64,000 bases of DNA from Pseudomonas sp. BBP2017 (GTDB lineage Bacteria; Pseudomonadota; Gammaproteobacteria; Pseudomonadales; Pseudomonadaceae). This document shows positions 53,703 to 63,959 of the stretch, in pieces. Position 1 is the first letter of the stretch; the number at the start of each line of letters is the position of its first letter. A program made the translations under genes and the position numbers. The notes beneath the pieces were generated by a model. That model was given only the letters and a program-made list of their open reading frames with translations, ran no database searches and was not told the DNA's origin. The stretch is from contig NZ_PVZN01000001.1 in the NCBI RefSeq assembly GCF_003024385.1, positions 124,001 to 188,000 of the forward strand, written 5' to 3'.

Positions 53703-56700
53703 GGCTCGGCTCTCCGCACGGAAACTGGCCCGCAGCGCGGCCGCGCGTCATGGCCGATCGCGGTAAGATCAAACAGCCAGACTGTGTCGGCGGGGAGACG
53801 GTCCGGCACAACGTAGGTTTCTGCTTCGCCCGGAAGCGTAACCCGCACCACCCGCCAATCGCCTTCTTCCCAGCGCCTTACCTCGATCGCCTGATAACGG
53901 TCGCGCTTGGTCCAGCGGAGCGTTACGACACCCGTGTCGGAAACATTCGCCCGCAGATATTCGGGCGGGCGCAGATCGCCTTCGGCACATGCCCGCATCG
54001 GGTCGGAGGGGGCGCCCATGATCCGGCGAATCGCGCGGCCGCGCGGATCGTCCGGATCGAGGGCATGACGGACTGCGGTCACCCGATAATCCTGCCAGAA
54101 ACCCGGCGCCCGATCCTGGAGCGTCACAGTGTAACGACCCGCTCCGACCGGCGCGACAGATCCCGGCACCAGCTCGCTGACCACGGTCCAGTCCTCGTCG
54201 CGGACCTGTCCCTGAAGGACTGGCCGCGCCTCGATCCGGAAGCCTATCCCTTCAACCGGACCGGGCTGGGTCCAACTGCAGATCACGGCTCGCTCACGGC
54301 CTGGATCGGGGCGGGCGCCGAGCGGCACCGGTTGCGGTGCGATCCGGACATCGGGCACCCAGACCAGCGCCACGATCAGCCAGTCGCCGGCCATCCCGCT
54401 GGCCGAGACGCCGCGCACCCGGTAGACCGCGCGGGTCGGCGCGCGGCCCGGCAGCAGATCCTCAAAACGCGGATATATAGCGGCGTCGCTGATACGTTCG
54501 AACGCCGCCCCCTGTCTGGCGGCCTCGTCGAGCAAGGTCTCGTCGGCGCTCTGCGGAGTCAGTCCCAACGCCGGCTCGATAGCGCGCTCGATCTCATAGC
54601 GCATCGCCCCCGCCATTTCCGGCCAGCTGATCCGTGCCCGCGCCGTCTCGGCATATTCGGCCGCGTCATGCGCCCAAATCCGCGGCACCCACGGGATCCG
54701 GACTGTCGCCGGCGCGGCTATCAGCCGGGCCGGAGCGCTCGCCTGGCGCGGATTGCCCTCTTTGCCATGGCAATCGACTGCCCGCACCTCGAGCTGGACA
54801 CGACCGGAGACAAACCCCTCGGGCGGGTCGAGCGCTAGTGCCGTACTGTGGGCCGGCAGCCAAAGGGCGGGCGATGCGTCGAGCCAGGCGGCGAACTCGG
54901 CGGCGCTGAGCTTATCCATCGCCTCAAGCATCGCCTTCGAAGCCGGACCCGCACCGTCCGGCAGCGCGAGCACGAAAGCCGCACCATTCTGGCTCGGTTC
55001 AGCCCGGAAGTTGAGACCCGGCAGATGCAGATAAACCACGCCGTTCTCGGGCGGGATTAGGCTGTCGGTCACACCCCCCGTGCCCGGATTGACGGTGCGA
55101 TGATAGAGAGAGACGGTCAGCGGCGCGGCGGTCCTGACCTCGACATGCGCGGCAACCGCCGGCGTGCGTACGTCCTCGGCAATTACATTCCGCACCGGGG
55201 TCGAGATCCCGATCCGTGCCTGGGCATCACCCGCGAGCGGATCCCGGCCGGCCGAGCGGCGGACGATGAGGGTAGAGTCGCCCGGGGCGGCCAGGATCGC
55301 GAACGCCACCCCGCCCTGGACCAGCGTGCCGCCGATCAGCAGCTCAAGTTCAACCTTGGGAATTTCTCGGCCGTCGTCGGTTACTCGGATCTGCGCCTGG
55401 ACGATATTCAGGTCGTCGCGCAGCGGCGGTGGGCCATCGGGCGGCGCGAGCAGTGGTGCGATCACCAGCGGATGATAGCAGTCGCATTGCCATAGCTGAC
55501 GGATCTGGAAGAGAGCCGCATCGGGGGCGACCAGCTCCTGTTCGGCCCCCCAGTCAAGATGGACAAGGGCGGTGTCCCCGCTGGCCTTAAAAACTACGAT
55601 CTCGGTGTCGAACCGGACTAGCGGCGGGGGCGGTGCCGCAGGATCGCGCATCTCGATTGTCGCTTCATCCGACCAGGGGCCATCGAAGCCCAGCAAGTCG
55701 CGCCCGCTGATCCGATAGCTGTGCCAGCCATCATAAGGCGGCTCGCCCAACGGGATTTCGCGGCTGTCGAGGAAGCTATTATCCCCCTGCTCTATGATCC
55801 TCTCGCCGAGATGGACGCTGACGAAATTGGCCACACCGGGCGCGGGCGGGACATCCTCCTGCGCATGGCCGGCGCCAAAGCTGTGCCGCTCGATCGCCCA
55901 GCTCACCGCCAGCGAAGACAGCTGCGGTATCACTTCGCGCTCGCACGGTGCGTCCTCGCCCGGACCAACCCATTCAATCAGTGCGGTCGGGGTCGCGACC
56001 GAGCGGACTGGCGTCATGGCGACTGCGGTCCGCTCGACCAGGAGCGGGTCCGGGCCCGCCGCCATCACCGGCTGCCAGGCCGCGCCCGCAAAAAAGCGGC
56101 CGAACGCGGGGTAGAGGACGAACTCCGGCGCAGCCGGTGTGAGCGTCGGTGCCGCGGGCGGCGGCGGGGAAGCGGCATCGATCGGAGCAGCCTCGCAATC
56201 CCAATTCGCTGGCCGACCACGATAGTCTGCCGCAACCCTATAGCGTAGGGACCTGGCCGGCGCATGCAGCGGCCGATCCTCTACGCCAAGACCTAGGAAA
56301 CGCGCCACCCCGAACTCGGTCGCGAGCGCCAGCAGCAAGATCGGCGCATGGCGCTGATAATGCATGATCACATCATGATAGGTCCGCTGCTGGTCGGGGG
56401 TGCCGCCCCTCATCGCCAACAGATCGTCCATGCTCGGCGGCGCGCCGCGCCAATGCTTCAGATCGAGGCCCTCATCGCTCGCATGCGACTGGCCGGCGAT
56501 CCTGGCCATTTCCTTCAACTCGCGGTCAAGCGCCGCCGGGTCGGCATCCGGCAAAGCGAAGACTAGCGCCGGGCGCAGCGCGAGCGCCTCGACTAGCGAG
56601 GGGAGCGGCGGTCCCGAAACCTCGGTGCCACGCGCGGTCCAATCGGCCTCCAGCTGCTGCGGGTCGATATCCCATTGCCCCTGCGCCCTCTCTACCCCAC

Positions 56701-56863
56701 CCGGCAGCTGTCCAATTCCGGCGATGACGCTGCTCTGGCCATCGAGCTCACGGGTCACCTCGAAGCCCCCGCGTGGCCAGTACTCCTCGGCGAAGCTCCA
56801 TCGCACCGCCACCAGCTCGGCCGTGCGGTGGCGCGCAATGATGTCGAGCGGACGCAGCAGCAT
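53699..56863 (-). CDS. large unknown protein with fibronectin III-like domains, second gene of the giant operon
   Basis: 1054 residues from the ATG at 56863, which overlaps the stop of the first gene (an earlier start would overlap it by 37 bp). The N-terminal third contains LVEALALRPALVFALPDADP and a block on choosing residues DEGLDLKHWRGAPPSMDDLL. The C-terminal half has repeated beta-sandwich units typical of fibronectin III: ARARISWPEMAGAMRYEIER, RAVICSWTQPGPVEGIGFRI and GVVTLRWTKRDRYQAIEVRR. These look like adhesive or scaffold modules. No signal peptide. Function unknown. Confidence 0.65.
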   Translation of the reverse strand: MLLRPLDIIARHRTAELVAVRWSFAEEYWPRGGFEVTRELDGQSSVIAGIGQLPGGVERAQGQWDIDPQQLEADWTARGTEVSGPPLPSLVEALALRPALVFALPDADPAALDRELKEMARIAGQSHASDEGLDLKHWRGAPPSMDDLLAMRGGTPDQQRTYHDVIMHYQRHAPILLLALATEFGVARFLGLGVEDRPLHAPARSLRYRVAADYRGRPANWDCEAAPIDAASPPPPAAPTLTPAAPEFVLYPAFGRFFAGAAWQPVMAAGPDPLLVERTAVAMTPVRSVATPTALIEWVGPGEDAPCEREVIPQLSSLAVSWAIERHSFGAGHAQEDVPPAPGVANFVSVHLGERIIEQGDNSFLDSREIPLGEPPYDGWHSYRISGRDLLGFDGPWSDEATIEMRDPAAPPPPLVRFDTEIVVFKASGDTALVHLDWGAEQELVAPDAALFQIRQLWQCDCYHPLVIAPLLAPPDGPPPLRDDLNIVQAQIRVTDDGREIPKVELELLIGGTLVQGGVAFAILAAPGDSTLIVRRSAGRDPLAGDAQARIGISTPVRNVIAEDVRTPAVAAHVEVRTAAPLTVSLYHRTVNPGTGGVTDSLIPPENGVVYLHLPGLNFRAEPSQNGAAFVLALPDGAGPASKAMLEAMDKLSAAEFAAWLDASPALWLPAHSTALALDPPEGFVSGRVQLEVRAVDCHGKEGNPRQASAPARLIAAPATVRIPWVPRIWAHDAAEYAETARARISWPEMAGAMRYEIERAIEPALGLTPQSADETLLDEAARQGAAFERISDAAIYPRFEDLLPGRAPTRAVYRVRGVSASGMAGDWLIVALVWVPDVRIAPQPVPLGARPDPGRERAVICSWTQPGPVEGIGFRIEARPVLQGQVRDEDWTVVSELVPGSVAPVGAGRYTVTLQDRAPGFWQDYRVTAVRHALDPDDPRGRAIRRIMGAPSDPMRACAEGDLRPPEYLRANVSDTGVVTLRWTKRDRYQAIEVRRWEEGDWRVVRVTLPGEAETYVVPDRLPADTVWLFDLTAIGHDARPRCGPVSVRRAEP

Positions 56864-59800
56864 CAGAACAACCCTCCCAGCGGAACCCGCCACCTGCACT
56901 GGGCAGTTTGCGGCGTGCCGCCAATCGTGCGCCGGGTCTCGCTCGGCGCGTGTTCGACATCGTACGACCAGTTGAGCACCACTTCGACCACATCATCCGG
57001 CCCCTTGAGCGCGATCGGCGTCGGCAACTCTGCGATGATCCGCGTCCGGTCGAGATTGGGGTGGCCCTCCGCCACTTGCCCCCCGATTGTGATCACGAGA
57101 CGCTTGCTGCTGTCGTCGAGCGGCTCGGGTGCCTCGATCAGAACAAAGGCCAGACTGTTGCCCTGGCGAACCGGTGTCATCCGCGCCGCCTCGGCGAGCG
57201 TCACGACCGGTGCATCAAACGACCGGAGCAGACCGTCGAAATCCTTGGTCACCGCCGGCTGCAACTGCGCCAGCCCCAGTGCTGGTATCCTTGCCGGGGC
57301 ATCCGCCATCTCTCGGAAATCATGGTAGCGCGAGGTGGTGAACTTCCAGCTGTGCAACGCCGCCATGTCCGGCTGATATTCATCATCGACGGCGACGATC
57401 TCGGCGGCATAAGGGGTGAGCGGCTTCAGCTTCAGGTCCTTGAGCCGGATCTGCAGCACGGTGGGGCCTTTGGAGGGTGGCACCAGCCCGCCCTCGCAGG
57501 CGCTGGCCCCCGCCCGTGCGCGGCCCCACCAGCGCTCGACCGGGCTCTTCTCGATCTCGCCGTCGACCCAGGCGACCGGCAGCAGCACCTCGCTGCCATC
57601 GGGCGCGGTGACGAGCTGGCCATTGGCGTCGCGCAAGCGGACCGCAAGCCGGCGCTTGTCGAGCCGGTAGAGCGCATCGAGATAGACATCTTTAAACCGG
57701 ACGAGCAGGTCATAATCACGATAGGCGGGACGTTCGCCATCGCTCGGATAGACGGCGGCCACCGCTTTATCGAGCGCGCCAGTCCAGTCGGGCGCACGTA
57801 GTGCGGTGAAGCTATAGGTCCGGGTGCGTTGCTGCTGGGCGGCCCCGTGAACAGCGTCGTCGCGCAGGACATGGCCCGATGTCACGACGCGGAGTTCATA
57901 GTGTCGCCCCGGCCGCAGCAGCCATTTGTCGGCATCGCGTGTCCATTGCTCGGCGCCACTGCTGCCATGGCGCTCGGCAGGCTGGTTGCGGCCGTCATCG
58001 GCGACCAGCTCGATCCAGCAGATCCGGGTCAGGAGCATGCCACTCTGGCCGAGTCTCACGGCGTCCGGAAAACTGGCCGAAAAGGAGGAGCTACCCCTTT
58101 TGCCGGGCGGCTGACCCGGCTGATAGGCGGTATGACGAAGGAAGAACCCGGTGATCCCTTCCGGCGGATAGATGTAGAACAGGTCGTCGCTCTGCATGCC
58201 GACACCATAGCGATTGTCGAGCGGCTCGGTCGGATCAGCCCAGCGTATCCATTCGTACCGCCAGCCATGCGGCAAGACCCCGAAGCCGGGCTCGAGACCC
58301 GCCAGGCTGACCGAGCGCCGTTTGGTCGTCCTGCGCGGGCTGCAATCGGATGGCGGTACCTTCTCGACCCCGCCGCCGCTGAGCGACCCATCCTCGCCGA
58401 AGCGCCGTGACGATAGCAGCCGCAGCTGGGTGTTGGGCGGTCGCGGCGTTTCGGGGCCGTTCTTCCCCTCACGGGCGAGCACCGACTGCTGAAAGGTGCC
58501 GAAGATCTCGACTGCTTTGCCATCCTCCAAATCCAGGAGCTGGAGGCCGCTCAGCGTCCATCGCTGCTTCCAGCGGCTGTCCTTACCAATCAGCTCGGGG
58601 CGCGGCACTGCCGGCTCGTTGAGGTCGACCGCTGCGCCGCCCGCAGGAATAACGAGGTCGACCAGCATCGGCTTACCGAACTCGAGCGCCAGTTCGCTGT
58701 GCGGATGGACCGCGCCGAGTGGGATGGCATTCTCCTGATCGCCCACATGGCCTACTCGGCCGTCATCCATCACCCCGGGCGATAGCGTGCGTGGGTTCCA
58801 GTGCCGCGGCACCGCAGTGAGACCTTCCATCAGCGCGGGCAGTTCGGGCGGCTTCTCGTCACGCCAGGAAAAGCTGAACTGGAGGCAAAGGCGGACCGGG
58901 CTCCATTTTGGCCCGAACTTGATGCAGGCCTTGATCGGGATCACCACCGTCTTGGGTCGGGCGATACTGACCTGCGGGTCGTACTCGTAGCTGAAACCGA
59001 GCGTAACCCCGGCACCGGTCAGTCGCACGTGTGCTGCCACATGTAGCGTTCCCTCGAACTGCGCGGGCCGCCAGCTCAGGGTCGCATCGCCGCCAATTTC
59101 GCCGACGAGTTCGACATAGACGCCGGCAGCACCTGCCTTGAGCTCAAAGCGCGAGCGGACGCCGGTCCGCGCCGATCGAACTGACCCGAGCAGAAAATAA
59201 AAATCGCCGTCGACCAGCCACGAGCCGACCTTAATCGCGCGCGCATAGACCGGATCGCCCTGATCGGGCGGGAGGCCGAGCCACACCTCCCAGTCGAGCG
59301 GCTTGTCGAAGTGGAACTTGCCGCCGCCCTCGCCGCCGGCCTCGAATAAGGGCGGGCTCTTCCACTCGGCGCCGAAATCGAGCCGAATCAATTTCTCGGC
59401 CGGGATCACCGCCAACACCGCGCTTAGAACGCCCTCGCTGCTGTCGGCCATCGACGGCCGCTCCTGCATCAGCTCGGCGGTCGCAGTGATCAGCAGCACG
59501 AAATCCGGAATGGTGAGAAGCAGCGCGCCGCGCGCCGAGAACATCCAGCCATCGTCGGAGGTGCCGATCACGACGCCGAGGCCGAGCGCATGATCGCCCT
59601 TGCTGGTCTTCCATTTGCCGAGGTCGGCGAAACCAGGCTTGATGTTGCGGCTTGGATCGCCCTTGAACGCTTCATAATAGCGCTTCGGACCCGTGCCCTC
59701 GAGCTTGATCGCCTTGTTGTAGGCGAGCAGTCCCGAGATAGCATAAAGCGAGAGACCCGTCGTACCGATCGGAATGCCGCCCGGCACAAGATCGGTCTCG

Positions 59801-61269
59801 GCCGCCAGGAACAGGTTCGTCACCCGCTCGCTGTCCACATCCTCGGATGCCGCCTCGAACACCACATCCATGCGTATGTCGATCGCCTGGATGTCGAGAT
59901 GTCCTGAGCCGCTCAGCGCTCGTCGAGCGAAGTCCCAGGCGAGCTTCACATTGACCGCGAAGGCGCCCGGCGTGCTGAAGGTCAGACCGATTCCGTTGAA
60001 TCGTATCTTGGGAACGCCCTTGGGCGGCTTCCAGACGACCAGCCCCTCGACCGACGCCCCCGCTGGAATACCCTGCAAAATCTCAATGCCCGCCGAAAGG
60101 CTGAGTTCGAGGCCACCTTTCTCCGGCCGCCCGAGACTGAAGGCGGTAACCGTCAGCCGCAGGAAGTTCCACTGGGCGACAAAGGGCTGCGTCGTCGCGA
60201 TGCTGGCGCCGCGGCTCCAGCGCAGATCGCCCTTGGAGCTGATCCCGATCTCATCGAACGCGAAGCTCGGCCAGCTGCCCTCGACACCCTCAATCTCAGG
60301 GGTGAGCTCACCCGACAACCACAAGGTGCCGTCCTTCTCACCGTCACCCTGTTCGAGCCGGATCGTATCGACCGTGAGCGCGAACATCTGGGCGACATGC
60401 ATATCGATGATCGGCTCGTCGTCGCTAAGCGACGCCACCACGCCCTTGGGACCCAGCGAGAAGTCAACATCGACCCAGCCATCCGCGCGGCCGTCGTCCA
60501 GAAATGCCCCCAGATCGAGCCGCCCGCCAATCTCGACCCCGACCAGCTGGCCACGGCGCAATTCGATTCCGGCGCGGCTTAGCTCGCAGTCGAAATCGTA
60601 GATCGAGAAATCGATCGGCGTGCCATCGGCCAAGCGGAACAGGCCGCTCGGCCCATAACGTCCGAAAGCGAGTTTCTCGGCCTCGAGAGTCAGCTTGTCC
60701 TGTCCGCGCGCAAACATCGGAAGAGTTAGGCTCGCCTTTCGGACGCTGAACAGATCCTCGCCCTGGTCGGCAAGCGCGATCCCCGTCAGTTCAATCTCGG
60801 CCTCAGTGCCGGCGATACGCGCCTTTTCAAGGTCGGCCTCGGTGAAACTTTCGAAATGGAAACCGTCGCGGTCGAAGCGCAGCCAGCAGGTCGACCGGAT
60901 CACCGCGCCCTTGGCCGGATCGTCGGCTTTGGCCAATATCGAAGGATCGAACCGGAGAGTGACGCCGATCTGCTCGATTGTCAGCGACGGCTCGGGACCA
61001 CAGACCAATGTGCCGTGCGCCGCCTGCCACGGATCGAACGACAGGGCGAACTGGCCCAGGCCCGGCAGGCTGAGTTCGCCCAACCCATCGAGATAAAATT
61101 CAGCATCCAGGGTAAAACCATCAGGCCCAAGATCGGTCCAGGCATTGGCGACCATGATCTCGTCGAAAACCTCGTCCGCGACGTCATGGAGGAAGTCGGA
61201 AAGGATGACCTGACTGCGATCGACAAAATCGGTGAGAGGATAGAGCAACCGCGCAGGCTCGATAGCCAT
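56863..61269 (-). CDS. giant unknown beta-rich protein, first gene of the giant operon
   Basis: 1468 residues from ATG 61269 with GGAG 8 bp upstream (a TTG two codons earlier is weaker). Residues about 20-800 are a long beta-rich region with repeated short units such as GLGELSLPGLGQFALSFDPW, GEIGGDATLSWRPAQFEG and GGLELSLSAGIEILQG, reminiscent of DUF6603-like giant proteins. The C-terminal part has sandwich-like segments (YELRVVTSGHVLRDDAV, LKPLTPYAAEIVAVDDEY). No signal peptide or membrane helix. High GC and alphaproteobacterial-looking base use set it apart from the ICE genes. A virion- or tail-like structural role is a guess. Confidence 0.65.
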   Translation of the reverse strand: MAIEPARLLYPLTDFVDRSQVILSDFLHDVADEVFDEIMVANAWTDLGPDGFTLDAEFYLDGLGELSLPGLGQFALSFDPWQAAHGTLVCGPEPSLTIEQIGVTLRFDPSILAKADDPAKGAVIRSTCWLRFDRDGFHFESFTEADLEKARIAGTEAEIELTGIALADQGEDLFSVRKASLTLPMFARGQDKLTLEAEKLAFGRYGPSGLFRLADGTPIDFSIYDFDCELSRAGIELRRGQLVGVEIGGRLDLGAFLDDGRADGWVDVDFSLGPKGVVASLSDDEPIIDMHVAQMFALTVDTIRLEQGDGEKDGTLWLSGELTPEIEGVEGSWPSFAFDEIGISSKGDLRWSRGASIATTQPFVAQWNFLRLTVTAFSLGRPEKGGLELSLSAGIEILQGIPAGASVEGLVVWKPPKGVPKIRFNGIGLTFSTPGAFAVNVKLAWDFARRALSGSGHLDIQAIDIRMDVVFEAASEDVDSERVTNLFLAAETDLVPGGIPIGTTGLSLYAISGLLAYNKAIKLEGTGPKRYYEAFKGDPSRNIKPGFADLGKWKTSKGDHALGLGVVIGTSDDGWMFSARGALLLTIPDFVLLITATAELMQERPSMADSSEGVLSAVLAVIPAEKLIRLDFGAEWKSPPLFEAGGEGGGKFHFDKPLDWEVWLGLPPDQGDPVYARAIKVGSWLVDGDFYFLLGSVRSARTGVRSRFELKAGAAGVYVELVGEIGGDATLSWRPAQFEGTLHVAAHVRLTGAGVTLGFSYEYDPQVSIARPKTVVIPIKACIKFGPKWSPVRLCLQFSFSWRDEKPPELPALMEGLTAVPRHWNPRTLSPGVMDDGRVGHVGDQENAIPLGAVHPHSELALEFGKPMLVDLVIPAGGAAVDLNEPAVPRPELIGKDSRWKQRWTLSGLQLLDLEDGKAVEIFGTFQQSVLAREGKNGPETPRPPNTQLRLLSSRRFGEDGSLSGGGVEKVPPSDCSPRRTTKRRSVSLAGLEPGFGVLPHGWRYEWIRWADPTEPLDNRYGVGMQSDDLFYIYPPEGITGFFLRHTAYQPGQPPGKRGSSSFSASFPDAVRLGQSGMLLTRICWIELVADDGRNQPAERHGSSGAEQWTRDADKWLLRPGRHYELRVVTSGHVLRDDAVHGAAQQQRTRTYSFTALRAPDWTGALDKAVAAVYPSDGERPAYRDYDLLVRFKDVYLDALYRLDKRRLAVRLRDANGQLVTAPDGSEVLLPVAWVDGEIEKSPVERWWGRARAGASACEGGLVPPSKGPTVLQIRLKDLKLKPLTPYAAEIVAVDDEYQPDMAALHSWKFTTSRYHDFREMADAPARIPALGLAQLQPAVTKDFDGLLRSFDAPVVTLAEAARMTPVRQGNSLAFVLIEAPEPLDDSSKRLVITIGGQVAEGHPNLDRTRIIAELPTPIALKGPDDVVEVVLNWSYDVEHAPSETRRTIGGTPQTAQCRWRVPLGGLF

Positions 61270-61477
61270 CGTCAATTCTCCGCCCCAGTTATCCGGCCAT
61301 CAATTAATAAAGCAGCGCCGCCCGGCAAAGGCACAATCGTGTCGTTCCTTATAATTCTTGTCGAGCAGTGCGACCTACAGCCTTGAAGATGTGGCGAACG
61401 ATTATATCTTTATCTAAGACACTCCCACCGCTGAACGCAAGTCTCGCCCTCCTCTGCTATTTGCAGCCCATGCAAAT
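61270..61477. promoter_or_regulatory. upstream region of the giant operon
   Basis: About 200 bp less GC-rich than the genes on either side, between the giant-operon start and the split small gene. It must hold the operon promoter; no clear -10/-35 pair was identified. GGAG at about 61279-61282 on the minus strand is the ribosome binding site of the first gene. Confidence 0.4.
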
Positions 61478-61659
61478 TCATTTCATAGTCTCGACGACTT
61501 CTCCACCAGCCTCTGTCACTGGATGGAATGCTAAGCTCGTCGCGGACGATAGTCGGACCCGCCAGCGAGCTCGGGCACGCTGGTGAAGGACTGGTGCCTC
61601 GATAGCCGCTCGGCCTTCAGCAGGCGGTACCTCAGGCGATGGTGGTACGCGTCTTGTCA

Positions 61660-62982
61660 TGGACTTGCCCCTATCAAACCGGACACCGACACCCCGTTAG
61701 GTTGATGCCTCAGCCAAGCGTCTGAATTCCCGAGGTGCGCGGTATTTCAGTGCACTGTGCGGATGTTCCTCGTTGTAATGCTCGAAGGCGATGGTCAGGT
61801 TGCGCAGGGCCATCGCTCGATCGGGCGTGGGCATGTGGCGGATGTAGTCGCGCTTCATTGTCTTCACGAAGCTCTCCGCCATGCCGTTGCTCTGCGGGCT
61901 GAACACCGGGGCTGTCAGGGGCAGCAAGCCAATCTGCCGGGCAAAGGCTCGAGTCTGTTCGGCCTATAGGCCGAGCCGTTGTCGCTCAGCCATTGCACTG
62001 ACGACGCCGGTAGCTCACCACCGAAGCATTGCTCGATGGCTTCCAGCATCACGTCGCGGACATCGTCACCACTGTAGCCGTTTGGGCTGGCCACCCAGCT
62101 GATGGCCTCGCGGTCGCAGCAGTCCAGAGCGAAAGTCACGCGCAGCTTTTCGCCATCCTCACAGCGGAACTCGAAGCCATCCGAGCACCAGCGGGTGTTG
62201 CTCATATCCACCGCGACACGACCCTCGTGACGCCGCGCCACGCCCGGCTGTTTGCGCCGGCGCTCAACAGAGCGTGGTCACGCATGACGCGGTAAACCCG
62301 CTTCACGTTAACCGGTGGCAGAGCCTGCTGCTCATGCTGCCGACGCAACAGACCCCAGACCCGACGATAGCCATAGCTGGGCAACACGCTGACTGCCTGC
62401 TTGATCTGCTCGACCAGGGCCGCATCGTTGAGCGTTCGGCGCCAACGGGGTTGCAGCCCTTGCGCGGGTTGTTTGAGTCGAGCCGTCAATTGCGAGCGCG
62501 CCACACCGAGACTCTCACTGACCGATTTCACTGGTCGTCCCCGGCAACAAGGGTGAGTGCGCAATCCATTTTCGCGAGCGGGCGATCTCCACCGCTTCCT
62601 TGAGGATCTCGGCCTCCATGGTCTTCTTCCCGAGCATCCGTTGCAGTTCGCGGATCTGCTTGAGGGCATCGGCCAACTCGGAAGCGGGCACCACCGCCTC
62701 ACCAGCACTGACCGCCGACAGGCTGCCGTCCTGGTAGAGCTTGCGCCAGTGGAACAATTGGTTGGGATGATACCGTTGCCCCGGGCCACCACCGAGACGC
62801 TTTGCCCAGGCTCCAGGCTTTCGCGCACCATGGCCAGTTTCTCCTCGACGCTCCAGCAGCGACACCGCTCCTGGCCGAGCACTTCGATGGTTTTGTCTTT
62901 GCTGGTAGTCATAAACACAGTCGTTTGCCTATCCCTTATGGTAAGGGGGAAACGGTGTCCTGTGTTTCGAGGGGGTCATTCA
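61660..62982 (-). mobile_element. IS2-like (IS3 family) element with TGTCA target duplication
   Basis: 1323 bp. The left end TGGACTTGCCCCTATC resembles IS2; the right end reads, on the other strand, TGAATGACCCCCTCG, and both continue into the inner repeat ending GGACACC. TGTCA occurs directly on both sides (61655-61659 and 62983-62987), a 5-bp duplication as expected. Its transposase genes are decayed. Confidence 0.9.
61697..62912 (-). pseudogene. IS2-like transposase orfA/orfB with frameshifts
   Basis: orfA starts at 62912 ([17 protein letters not shown]) and changes frame near 62770 before [14 protein letters not shown]. orfB reads SYGYRRVWGLLRRQHEQQ, changes frame near 62240 before VDMSNTRWCSDGFEF and again near 61970 before [19 protein letters not shown]. 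The DDE residues are present (D of VDMSNT, D of SDNGSAY, E of MAESFVKT). At least three frame changes make it inactive without repair. Confidence 0.85.
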
Positions 62983-63234
62983 TGTCATGGCCAGCAGGCA
63001 CTGTCGGCGATTAGCGGCCAGCGCCTGCTTCACCGCACAGACGGCCTTTTCCAAATAGTCGCGCAGCTTGTGGTAGGTATTCGATGTGCTTAGAGCCGTA
63101 TCACACATTCAGGCCCCTTAGCAGCCACGGTTAATGGTATCGGCTTCACCTGCGCTCTCGGGTGAAGCCCACACAAGGCTCGCGTCAACCTTGGACAAAT
63201 GAACAAGAGCATTGCGCTCAAAGGGTCAGACGCG

Positions 63235-63451
63235 CCCGTTCGTGACAAACGGCCCCATATGGGCACAGTCCCGGGGACTTCTGGTCACCCCGCCATCGAT
63301 ATACACTGAAGCCCAAAGTGCACCACTCCGAAAGCTGTCAGAAATCTCCATTCCCGATCGCGCATCCTGCCGGGGGTATCGACGGGTATTTCTGGGGGTA
63401 CATTCATGCTTTTGCTAACCAGAAATACCGCTTTAGAGACATGTCCAGATG
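63235..63451. repeat. direct repeat B (right flank of the 49-63 kb segment)
   Basis: Counterpart of 48893-49108, same orientation, with the CCGTT-cgtgaca-AACGG hairpin and tandem GGGGGTA motifs. It is followed by ATG at 63449 as in copy A. Between 63109 and 63234 a hairpin CTTCACC...GGGTGAAG is seen but no gene. From 63452 to 63945 nothing is called with confidence; a 68-codon plus-strand frame (63757-63963) has weak protein character. Confidence 0.8.
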
Positions 63452-63959
63452 TTTTTTGGCTTGCCTGAAAGTCTTTAAATCGCACGTCGCGGCAAGAAAT
63501 GCTTTCCTCTTAAACTAGGCGGACACCATCTCATCCAGTGGTGATCGCAATATTCTGTGACGCCTTCAGACATGCGAGGTTCACTTTCAGAGCAGCTAAA
63601 GCGGGTTGATTTCCCCGGCTAGGGCTCAGGTCTGGAGGCTCGAATCGTGCTTGCTTTCGCCCTGCTGAAAGTGGCACAGTGCCAGCCAGCGATTAGCATA
63701 GCCTCATATCTCGCAACCTGAAATCGATATACGACAGTTAAGAACAAGGATGTTTCATGCGTCAGATGATTTCACCTTGCCCAAGCTGTTTCTCCTCCGT
63801 CAGCCCCTTTCTCCACGCCTTCCCGACCGCACCGGCTGCTATGCGGCCAAATGTCCTGCGAGTCTTCGAAGTGCTTCCCGCTTTTCCAACGGATTCGTGG
63901 CGACAAGCGCGGCCAATACACCGACCTTCTCAATCCATAACTTCCAAGGAGTATCGGAC

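Larger units (their letters stand above)
61478..63108 (-). pseudogene. small unknown gene split by an IS2-like element
   Basis: Removing the insertion and one TGTCA copy restores a 100-codon frame: it starts at 63108 (MCDTALSTSNTYHKLRDYLE, with AGGGG upstream), runs through ANRRQCLLAM at the junction and continues TRRVPPSPEVPPAEGRAAIE to a stop at 61478. The join is exactly in frame, which supports that this was one gene. No family was recognised. Confidence 0.6.

Noticed and set aside
53576..54838. 420-codon plus-strand open frame opposite the giant operon
   Set aside because: Arg/Pro/His-rich product without motifs; the minus-strand genes are coupled by ATGA overlaps and have protein-like sequence.
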